64,000 nt of DNA, from contig NZ_WTYI01000001.1 in assembly GCF_009827445.1 (NCBI RefSeq), positions 2,494,381 through 2,558,380 of the forward strand. The letters are read 5' to 3'. The DNA comes from Qipengyuania aquimaris (GTDB lineage: Bacteria > Pseudomonadota > Alphaproteobacteria > Sphingomonadales > Sphingomonadaceae). Shown here in pieces: positions 38,426 to 45,330 of this stretch. The translations under genes were made by a program, and so were the position numbers. The notes under the pieces are model-generated. The model had not been told where the DNA came from, made no database searches, and was given only the letters and a program-made list of their open reading frames with translations. How positions within the stretch are numbered: the first letter of the stretch is position 1; every line of letters starts with the position of its first letter.

Positions 38426-39088
38426 TCAGTCGCCCTTGAAGCCCTGCGCGATCACGTACCACTCGCTCGAGCCTTTGCGGCTTGCAGGCGGCTTGGCGTG
38501 TTTCACAGTCTTGAAGTGCTTCTTGAGCAGGTCGAGCAGGTCCTTGTCGGTGCCGCCCGCAAGCACCTTGGCGAGGAAAGTGCCGCCCTTTTCCAGATTC
38601 TCGACGGCAAACCATGCGCCTGCCTCGACAAGGCCCATAGTGCGCAGGTGGTCGGTCTGCTTGTGGCCCACAGTGTTGGCGGCCATGTCGCTCATGACGA
38701 GGTCGGCCTTGCCGCCCAGCGCCTCTTCCAGCACGCGCGGCGCATCGTCGTCCATGAAATCCATCTGGAAGATGGTGACGCCTTCGATCGGCTCCACTTC
38801 GAGCAAATCGATGCCGACGATATCGGCCTTGGGGACGACCTTGCGTGCGACCTGGCTCCATCCGCCCGGAGCGATGCCAAGATCGACGATCCGCTTCGCT
38901 CCTTTCAGGATGCCGAATTTCTCGTCCATCTCGATCAGCTTGTAGGCGGCGCGGCTGCGATAGCCGTCGGCCTTCGCCTGTTTGACGTAAGGGTCGTTGA
39001 GCTGGCGCTGGAGCCAGCGTGTCGAGGACTCGCTGCGCTTCTTGGCGGTGCGCACCCGCGTATCGCGATCCTTGCCCGAACGGCTCAT
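38426..39088 (-). CDS. rlmE: 23S rRNA (uridine-2'-O)-methyltransferase RlmE
   Basis: FtsJ/RrmJ-type enzyme that methylates the 2'-O of U2552 (E. coli numbering) in 23S rRNA. The start at 39088 (MSRSGKDRDTRVRTAKKR) gives 220 residues with a basic N-terminal extension. The SAM site is LGIAPGGWSQVA. The catalytic K-D-K-E tetrad can be traced through YKLIEMDEKF, VMSDMAANT, FLAKVLAGG and SEWYVIA. The ATG overlaps the stop of the upstream ppx/gppA gene by 4 bases, so they form one unit. Confidence 0.95.
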   Translation of the reverse strand: MSRSGKDRDTRVRTAKKRSESSTRWLQRQLNDPYVKQAKADGYRSRAAYKLIEMDEKFGILKGAKRIVDLGIAPGGWSQVARKVVPKADIVGIDLLEVEPIEGVTIFQMDFMDDDAPRVLEEALGGKADLVMSDMAANTVGHKQTDHLRTMGLVEAGAWFAVENLEKGGTFLAKVLAGGTDKDLLDLLKKHFKTVKHAKPPASRKGSSEWYVIAQGFKGD

Positions 39089-40317
39089 ACGTCCTGCTCC
39101 CTCATGCGTTGCAGGGCGACGCGGCTGCGCTCCCCGTCGGCATCTGCGGCCATCAGGCTGCGCAGGATGCCCTCGCGAATGCCGCGATCGGCCACGCCCA
39201 GCGTTTCGGACGGCCAGATATCGAGGATCGATTCCAGGATCGCGCATCCAGCCACGACCAGATTGGCACGGTCGTCACCGATGCACGGCAGTTGCTGGCG
39301 CTCCTGCCCGCTCATCCGCGAAAGGCGGGTCGAGATATTGCGCATCGCCAGCGATTCCAGGATCAGCCCGTCGACTGCCCGTCGGTCGTACTGCGGCAGT
39401 TCGAGATGCAGGCTTGCAAGGGTTGTTACGGTGCCGCTCGTGCCGAGCAGGCGAATGGGGTGCTCGCCCCCGATATGGCTTTCGATACGCTTGGCGAAGT
39501 CGGCGAAGCTGTCGCGGACAGTCTGGCGCATCCGGTTATAGCGGTCGAGCCGTGTTTCGAGGCTTTCGTCCGACCCTGTGACCGTATCGGTAAGGGAGAC
39601 GACGCCCCACGGCACACTCATCCAGTCGAGGATGCGCGGGACCGCGCCGCTCGGTTCGACGAGGACCAGTTCGGTCGACCCGCCGCCAATATCGAAAATC
39701 ACCGCAGGCCCCGGCCCGTCTTCCAGCAGGATATGGCATCCAAGGACCGCGAGGCGCGCTTCTTCCTGCGCCGAGATGATGTCGAGCACGATGCCGGTTT
39801 CTTCGCGCACGCGCTCGATGAAGGCTTCGCCATTCGAGGCACGGCGGCAGGCTTCGGTGGCGACCGAGCGGGCGAGGTGGACATGGCGGCGGCGCAGCTT
39901 TTCCGCGCAGACGTGCAGTGCGGCAAGCGTGCGCTCCATCGAGGCATCGGACAACTTGCCGCTGGCCGCAAGACCTTCGCCCAGCCGCACCACGCGGCTG
40001 AAGGCGTCGATAACGGTGAAATTCTCGCCCGAAGGCCGCGCGATCAGCAGGCGGCAGTTATTGGTGCCGAGATCGAGCGCGGCATAGGCCTGCCGGCGCT
40101 GGTGCGGACGGGCTTGCGGCTGCTGTTGGGGTTTGTCGAAGGGATTTCGCGGCTTTTCCCCGGCACGCGGTTGCGCCGCGCGGGAGGCCGGCTTGCGGCC
40201 TTTCTTGCCATCGGGCCGGGAAGGGCGCTTGTAGCGAAAATCGGCTACCTTGCCGGACGTGCCGCCCCTTTTACTCCCATGCCCCCTTTTACTGTCCGGC
40301 GGAGATTGATCCGCCAT
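39085..40317 (-). CDS. Ppx/GppA family exopolyphosphatase
   Basis: Sugar-kinase/Hsp70-fold phosphatase that degrades polyphosphate or pppGpp. The start at 40317 (MADQSPPDSKRG) gives 410 residues. The first ~75 residues are a Lys/Arg/Pro/Gln-rich extension, absent from shorter homologues. The catalytic core follows: AALDLGTNNCRLL, the general-base Glu in SAQEEARL, VIFDIGGGSTELV and LGTSGTVTTLA. It is single-domain compared with long E. coli Ppx. The basic tail may bind polyanions (inference). Co-transcribed with rlmE. Confidence 0.93.
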   Translation of the reverse strand: MADQSPPDSKRGHGSKRGGTSGKVADFRYKRPSRPDGKKGRKPASRAAQPRAGEKPRNPFDKPQQQPQARPHQRRQAYAALDLGTNNCRLLIARPSGENFTVIDAFSRVVRLGEGLAASGKLSDASMERTLAALHVCAEKLRRRHVHLARSVATEACRRASNGEAFIERVREETGIVLDIISAQEEARLAVLGCHILLEDGPGPAVIFDIGGGSTELVLVEPSGAVPRILDWMSVPWGVVSLTDTVTGSDESLETRLDRYNRMRQTVRDSFADFAKRIESHIGGEHPIRLLGTSGTVTTLASLHLELPQYDRRAVDGLILESLAMRNISTRLSRMSGQERQQLPCIGDDRANLVVAGCAILESILDIWPSETLGVADRGIREGILRSLMAADADGERSRVALQRMREQDV

Positions 40318-40494
40318 GGGGTATCTTCTTTCTATCCTCCCGCACGAACCATCGCGCACGGGGACTTGGCCGTGATGCTAGCGACGAGAGGCCTTGGGGG
40401 CAAGCACAAGGGTTGACCTTGGGAATGAGCGAAACTAAGTGCGCCTCCTCTCCCGGCATCGCTTGCGATTCTCGCGCATGGCCGGTGATGATGA

Positions 40495-40568
40495 TGCCCC
40501 GTCGTCTAATGGTAAGACTACGGACTCTGACTCCGTCAATTGAGGTTCGAATCCTCACGGGGCATCCA
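40495..40568 (+). tRNA. tRNA-Gln (anticodon CTG), island attachment site
   Basis: Complete cloverleaf: acceptor stem TGCCCCG (40495-40501) with CGGGGCA (40558-40564), discriminator T40565 and encoded CCA at 40566-40568. The D arm contains TAATGGTAAGA, and the T arm contains GGTTCGAATCC. The anticodon stem ACGGA/TCCGT encloses the loop CTCTGAC, giving anticodon CTG. Its 3' 49 bases recur at 55823-55871 as the far end of an integrated element, so the 3' half seen here was supplied by the element. Confidence 0.96.
40520..40568 (+). repeat. attL: 49-bp direct repeat in tRNA-Gln 3' half
   Basis: Bases 40520-40568, from the anticodon stem through CCA, are identical to 55823-55871. The flanking base differs on each side (T versus C before; A versus G after), which fixes the limits. 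It is the typical core of a tyrosine-integrase site in a tRNA gene. Confidence 0.93.
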
Positions 40569-40629
40569 ATTATTCTGATATATTTCAATAAGTTATGGTT
40601 TGTCCGGGGCGCCGATAAGGTTTACCGCC

Positions 40630-40660
40630 GATTTCCGCTGATTCCCGCCGGATTCCGCGG
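40630..40660 (+). repeat. Three phased GATTyCCGC repeats next to attL
   Basis: GATTTCCGC at 40630, GATTCCCGC at 40640 and GATTCCGCG at 40651 repeat at 10-11-base spacing, i.e. on one face of the helix, about 65-85 bases inside the left end. They could be integrase arm-type or accessory-factor sites; that is inference. Confidence 0.45.
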
Positions 40661-40745
40661 GTTCTCATAAACTTTCGGCGAGTCCGTGCGACACACATGC
40701 GACATGACGAATCATGTCGGGGTTTCTTTGGAGTTTTGCGCAGGA

Positions 40746-41072
40746 TTAATTAGACACTTCCAACAAGGCGTCTCGTCGACCGTTCAGATAAGCTAAGCAG
40801 ACCTCCATGACGTGGGAAAAGCTGCCGAGCTGCGGCCTCCCCTTGAGCTGAGCCCGAACTCGCTGAGGCCAATCTTCTGTATGTTTTGTGGCGCTCCTGC
40901 AAAGGTCAAGACGGGCTTCTTTCAGATCAGGCGCGGCCAGTCGTGCAATTGCAGACTCAACTGCAGAGGCAACCTCTGCATCCATCTCCTGCGGTTCTGT
41001 TTGCGAGATCGCCGGTGTTGCGGGCATCAAGCTCGCGGTCAAAAACAGTGAAGTAGCCAGCAATTTATTCAT
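40746..41072 (-). CDS. Small exported protein at the end of the hsd operon
   Basis: A 108-residue protein with a clear signal peptide (MNKLLATSLFLTASL to PAISQ). The mature ~85 residues are helical and charged, with two Cys (LDLCRSATKH and MEVCLAYLNG) that could pair. The start lies 8 bases inside the end of hsdM, so it may be co-translated. I do not recognise it. A hairpin CGACATGA/TCATGTCG with a CGAA loop lies downstream at 40700-40719 and may mark the transcript end. Confidence 0.7.
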   Translation of the reverse strand: MNKLLATSLFLTASLMPATPAISQTEPQEMDAEVASAVESAIARLAAPDLKEARLDLCRSATKHTEDWPQRVRAQLKGRPQLGSFSHVMEVCLAYLNGRRDALLEVSN

Positions 41073-42528
41073 TCAGCGCTATCTCTTCCTTAGCGGCAGT
41101 CTCCAGTTCTTCGGTCATGCCTCTGAAGTGCTCCAGAGCAGCTTCCAAATTTTCCACGATCTCCCGTGCCAGCACATCGGGTTCGGGCAGGCTGTCGATG
41201 TCCTCTAGGCTGTCGTCCTTCAGCCAAAAGATATCGAGGTTCAGCTTGTCGCGTTCGATCAGCTCGTCATAGGTGAAGCGCCGGAAGCGTTCAGTCTCTT
41301 CACGAGCCTGATAGCATTGAACAAAATCATCGAGGTCGGAACTGGTCAGGCGCTTAGCCTTGAGCGTTTTGTGGACATTGGTGCGGTAGTCATAGACCCA
41401 CAGCTCCTTCGTTTGCGCCTCCTTTGACGCAGGGCGCTTGTCGAAGAAGAGGACATTGGCCTTCACGCCGGGGCTATACCAAATGCCGGTAGGGAGGCGC
41501 AAAAGCGTGTGAAAGTTGAAGCCTTCCAGCAGACGTTTCCTGATCCCTTCTCCTACGCGATTGGCCTCAAACAGAACGTTATCAGGCAGCACCACCCCTG
41601 CGCGGCCATTCGCTTCCATGATCGTCATGATGTGTTGCAAGAAGTTCAGCTGCTTGTTCGAGGTGGTGAACTTGAAATCCTCACGCTCGTAGTTTTCGCG
41701 TTCACTAGTGACGGTGCCATCCTCACCGACGACCTTGTAGCTCGACTTCTTACCGAAGGGCGGATTGGCGATCACTACGTCAAAGCGCTCGCCGGGATCG
41801 CTTGCCAGTGTATCTGCCTGTTCGACCGGGCTGCCGCCATTGCCCACGCCGTGCAGGTAGAGATTCATGGCGCAGAGCCTCACAACCTCATCGACGATGT
41901 CGTAGCCCTTGAACGACTTATGTCGCAGATCGCGCAGCTTCTCGCGATCCTGGCTCTGCCCCTTCATGTGGTCGTAGGCGGCGAGAAGGAAACCCCCGGT
42001 GCCGCAGGCGGGGTCGCAGACCGTCTCGCCGATCTTGGGATCGACACATTTTACGATCGCCTCGATCACCGGCCTCGGGGTGAAGTATTGCCCCGCACCG
42101 GACTTCACCTCAGAGGCGTTGCGTTCGAGCAGCCCCTCGTAGATCTCGCCTTTCACATCGACGCTATGGCCGATCCAGGGCCCCTCCTTGTCGATTAGGC
42201 TGACGACCCGTTTCAGCTTGGCCGGGTCGGACAGCTTGTTTTGCGCCTTGCGGAAGATAGTGCCGATCAGGCCGTCGGCCGTGGCGAGAGCTTCAAGCGT
42301 GTGGCGATAATGTAGCTCAAGCGCGTCGCCGTCTTTCCCGGCTAGCGCGGGCCAACGCCATTCGGACGGAATCGACGACACTTCGTTCAGCAGTTCGTCT
42401 CGCTCGTGATCCATTTTGAGAAACAGGAGGAACGTGATCTGCTCGACATAGTCGCCGTAGGAGATGCCCTGATCGCGCAGGACATGTGCATAGTTCCAAA
42501 CCTTAGAGACGAGTTGGTCGTTGCTCAT
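41065..42528 (-). CDS. hsdM: Type I restriction-modification DNA methyltransferase subunit HsdM
   Basis: N6-adenine methylase subunit, 487 residues. The N-terminal helical HsdM domain includes VWNYAHVLRDQGISYGDYVEQITFLLFLKM. The catalytic domain shows AGQYFTPRPVIEAIV, the SAM motif DPACGTGGFLLAAYDHM and the catalytic NPPFGKKSSY. A C-terminal coiled region ends near the stop. It should methylate the target together with HsdS and protect the host. In the operon it is the fifth gene transcribed, after hsdR, hsdS and two nuclease-like genes; its ATG overlaps the preceding stop by one base. Confidence 0.96.
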   Translation of the reverse strand: MSNDQLVSKVWNYAHVLRDQGISYGDYVEQITFLLFLKMDHERDELLNEVSSIPSEWRWPALAGKDGDALELHYRHTLEALATADGLIGTIFRKAQNKLSDPAKLKRVVSLIDKEGPWIGHSVDVKGEIYEGLLERNASEVKSGAGQYFTPRPVIEAIVKCVDPKIGETVCDPACGTGGFLLAAYDHMKGQSQDREKLRDLRHKSFKGYDIVDEVVRLCAMNLYLHGVGNGGSPVEQADTLASDPGERFDVVIANPPFGKKSSYKVVGEDGTVTSERENYEREDFKFTTSNKQLNFLQHIMTIMEANGRAGVVLPDNVLFEANRVGEGIRKRLLEGFNFHTLLRLPTGIWYSPGVKANVLFFDKRPASKEAQTKELWVYDYRTNVHKTLKAKRLTSSDLDDFVQCYQAREETERFRRFTYDELIERDKLNLDIFWLKDDSLEDIDSLPEPDVLAREIVENLEAALEHFRGMTEELETAAKEEIALNE

Positions 42529-43442
42529 CAGCTTTCCTCGTAGGAGCGGAGGACCAGAGGCTTCGCCCGCTCCAAATCCTCATGTGAACCGATCGTGAGT
42601 TCGAGATCGCCGGTCCCGAAGTGGCCGATCTTGCGCACATCGCGCGAGAAGCCTTCTTCCAGATCGACCGTATCGGGATCGATCTTCAGAAACATTTTTA
42701 ACTGGTTAAGGGTAGGGCGCACCTCCAAGCAAGCGAAGTTCTTGATCCGGCGGTAGGCGAGGTAGAAGCGCGTGACCTTCTTCGTCACGTCGTCTCCGCG
42801 GCCAAGCAGGAAGGTCTCGACGTCCGAGAAGAGCTCAGCAAGCTGCGGCGAGATGTCATCCATATATTCGGAGACGGTCTTGTAGCTCGAGCTGCCGCCA
42901 CCCGCCAGCTTGGTTGGCGAAGCCGCCTTGGTCGATACCGAGGCTGAAACGGCTGTCAGCAGTTCGAGCAGCAAGAGGTCATCGCCGAACTTTCGGTAGC
43001 GCACCAATTCGATGTTCCGGCCCATCTGTTTGACGGCATGTTCGTCATACCTCGTGAAGTCTGCCGCAATGCAGATCAGGCGCGGAGCGCTCCACTCGAT
43101 CTGCTCGGCCGCTGCCTTACCGTAGCGATTGAGCACAAGCAGCTCGAAGTCGCCGCGGTGGTCCATCAGCCAGTCGAGATAGAACAGTCCCTGGTTGATG
43201 ACGTTTTCGGACCGGTCCCGCTTGTATTCGATGATTACCGGGTAGCCGTTCTCGTCGATACCCAGCGTGTCCATGCGTCCGCCATGGGTGGTGACGTATT
43301 CGCTGGCGAGGAAGCGCACGCCGAGCAGTGTTTCGAGGTTCGTCTCAAACTGCGTCTGGAGGCCCTTCTCCAGCGGCGCTGATGAGCTTTCCAGCTCGCT
43401 CATGGTCCCCGCTTGGGTTTGGAATAGCTTCAGATCGCTCAT
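42528..43442 (-). CDS. PD-(D/E)XK nuclease-like protein with C-terminal DUF5655-like domain
   Basis: A 304-residue protein (start ATG 43442, MSDLKLFQ). The N-terminal part holds a PD-(D/E)XK-type core: E25/E33 region in a helix, then GGRMDTLGIDENGYPVIIEYK with D58, E72 and K74. The DWLMDHRGDFELLVLNRYG region follows. The C-terminal third (SEYMDDISPQLAELFSDVETFLL through the KIGHFGTGDLELTI end) matches the predicted-transport/DUF5655 type. Such proteins accompany type I R-M and other defence genes, but activity is not established. Translation is coupled on both sides (4-base overlap upstream, 1-base downstream). Confidence 0.8.
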   Translation of the reverse strand: MSDLKLFQTQAGTMSELESSSAPLEKGLQTQFETNLETLLGVRFLASEYVTTHGGRMDTLGIDENGYPVIIEYKRDRSENVINQGLFYLDWLMDHRGDFELLVLNRYGKAAAEQIEWSAPRLICIAADFTRYDEHAVKQMGRNIELVRYRKFGDDLLLLELLTAVSASVSTKAASPTKLAGGGSSSYKTVSEYMDDISPQLAELFSDVETFLLGRGDDVTKKVTRFYLAYRRIKNFACLEVRPTLNQLKMFLKIDPDTVDLEEGFSRDVRKIGHFGTGDLELTIGSHEDLERAKPLVLRSYEES

Positions 43443-43903
43443 CGACAATCTGCTCCTTTGTGAACTGCCAGGGTAGAAGTCACCGGGTCCAGTTCCCAAA
43501 GCTCGACATCGCTCGGGATCAGGTGCGCCTTCGTTCTGGCGAAGTAGCCCAGCAACGACTCTTCATATCCCTTCCGCAAGCTCCGCTCGACAACGAAAAG
43601 CTTGCGATAATCGGAAGGCGCCGTGTGGAAGTAGAACATTGCCTCCACCCAGGTCGTTAACTTGGCGCTTGGGATGTTCCCTCCCACCGTCCAGGTGTGG
43701 CTCTTGCACTCGACAATAACCTTCGGATCGTCAGAGCCGAGATCGAAGCTATGTAGTTTCCTGGTGATTTCCAGCCCGCAATGGACCCGGTGGTTGGCCT
43801 CCAGTTCCACCCCTTGATCGGCAAACAGCCTCTGGACGAGCAACTCGAAATCGCGCCCGACGTGCGCATTGCTGACTGAACCTTCGCGCTGAAAGTTGGT
43901 CAT
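43439..43903 (-). CDS. Small PD-(D/E)XK nuclease-like protein
   Basis: A 154-residue protein whose core reads GRDFELLVQRLF (helix with E20), HSFDLGSDDPKVIVECKSHTW (D54, E65, K67), then a Trp- and Lys-rich helix. This order of E, D and E-x-K is that of restriction-endonuclease-like folds. It overlaps hsdS by 4 bases upstream and the next gene by 4 bases downstream, so it is a full member of the hsd operon. It could cut DNA, or serve only as a DNA-binding accessory. Confidence 0.8.
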   Translation of the reverse strand: MTNFQREGSVSNAHVGRDFELLVQRLFADQGVELEANHRVHCGLEITRKLHSFDLGSDDPKVIVECKSHTWTVGGNIPSAKLTTWVEAMFYFHTAPSDYRKLFVVERSLRKGYEESLLGYFARTKAHLIPSDVELWELDPVTSTLAVHKGADCR

Positions 43904-45330
43904 GCCGCCGCCTTCTTGCGTTTGGCTTTGGGCTTTTCAGCACGAGCCGTGCGGATGCGTTCGAGCAGTTTTTCGGCGGGTTGGTCGGAAGGATCTTGCG
44001 GGACGAGCTTGCCAGAGAATGCGTCCTTCAGGATCGACTGACGAAGGGCTGCGGACCGCTCCAGTTCTCGCTCCAGCCCTCGCTCGATGACCATGCTTGC
44101 GCCAACCAGCGTTGTCACCTTGTCAGCTATCTCCTTCTGCTCTTCCGCAGGGGGTAGTGGGACAGCGACGTTATTAAGCGTGTCCAAATTGATGTTCTTC
44201 TGCGCAGTCGCTGGCGCAAAGCGATCGAGGTCTGCTTTGGCCGTGCGGATGAACAGTTCGATGTAGGACCCCTCAATATCTTCATGCGGCACGAGCCCCA
44301 CGACGCTGTCCGGGAAGCACGCGTCTATTTCGAGGATGCCAGACTCGGCGATGTTCGCTGCGATGGTGATGCAGACAGTTCCAGCTGGCCAGAGCTTCGA
44401 CTGTGCAAGTCCGAAATCGCTGTAGAGCTTGTCGTATTCCGAGATGCGTCCAGAGCTGTTTCGAACTCGCCCTGTTTGGAGAAAGGGATATTTGCCACCT
44501 TTATATAGCTTGGGGTCACCCCGAGGGCGGTGTTTGGATTTACCGCGTCCAAACTCACCTAGCATTGGCATGGTTGCCCACACCCACCCTTCCGGCAATT
44601 CCGGCAGTCCAGCGGTGTCCGGCTCCGCCGGCTCCTTGTATTTGCCTCGGCCTTGCCAGGTTTCGCGGCGGATTTTCAGGATGCGGGCGAGCAGGTCTGC
44701 GCCGTTTTCCTGTGGCGGGCCGTTGGCGGCGCGCCAGTAGGCGGTGAGGGTTCCGGTGACGGCGGCTTTCAGGACCGACTGGCGGTAGCGCGCGAGCAGC
44801 TTCTGCACCTCGCGCAGCGCCTCCTCGCCCTTGTCGAGCTCGGCGAATAGAGTCTCGATCTTCTCGACGATGCGCTGCTGTTCGGGGAAGGGGGGGACAT
44901 TTATTGGGTGAGCAAGAAACGGCTTCCGATTGATGTGCTTCATAGTGGAGCCGTGCAGATGCTCCGAGTTGATCAGTTCGGAGATCGCTTTTTTCAGCGC
45001 AAATTCCACGAACCGATCGTCGAGGTGTTCCGTTGGGAGGACCTTGAAGATGTGCTGGTTCACGTAAGCAAGCGGGCCACCCCATCGAAACACGTCGAGT
45101 GTCGCTGACCAGCTAACCAGAATGTCGCGCTTTCCGATGTGATATTTTGGATCGACCTCGCGCTGCGTCACATTCAACCGCTTATCAGGATCAGTGAGGT
45201 TTTGAATCCGCACGATGGGGGTGCCGGTGTCGTGCCAATCAGTCGGTTTGAAGGCGCAGCCATTTATGTATTCGCCTAGATCATCAACAGTTGCAGCGGC
45301 CCAACCAGCCGGAAGCTCATGGTCGTCCAT
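43900..45330 (-). CDS. hsdS: Type I restriction specificity subunit HsdS
   Basis: A 476-residue target-recognition subunit with two recognition domains and two conserved helical spacers. The first domain opens PAGWAAATVDDLGEYINGCAFKP. The first spacer is PPFPEQQRIVEKIETLFAELDKGEEAL. The second domain opens LPEGWVWATMPMLGEFGRGKSK, and the second spacer is PLPPAEEQKEIADKV. The C-terminus is basic. The two domains define a bipartite site that cannot be predicted from sequence alone. Overlaps hsdR by one base at the start. Confidence 0.95.
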   Translation of the reverse strand: MDDHELPAGWAAATVDDLGEYINGCAFKPTDWHDTGTPIVRIQNLTDPDKRLNVTQREVDPKYHIGKRDILVSWSATLDVFRWGGPLAYVNQHIFKVLPTEHLDDRFVEFALKKAISELINSEHLHGSTMKHINRKPFLAHPINVPPFPEQQRIVEKIETLFAELDKGEEALREVQKLLARYRQSVLKAAVTGTLTAYWRAANGPPQENGADLLARILKIRRETWQGRGKYKEPAEPDTAGLPELPEGWVWATMPMLGEFGRGKSKHRPRGDPKLYKGGKYPFLQTGRVRNSSGRISEYDKLYSDFGLAQSKLWPAGTVCITIAANIAESGILEIDACFPDSVVGLVPHEDIEGSYIELFIRTAKADLDRFAPATAQKNINLDTLNNVAVPLPPAEEQKEIADKVTTLVGASMVIERGLERELERSAALRQSILKDAFSGKLVPQDPSDQPAEKLLERIRTARAEKPKAKRKKAAA

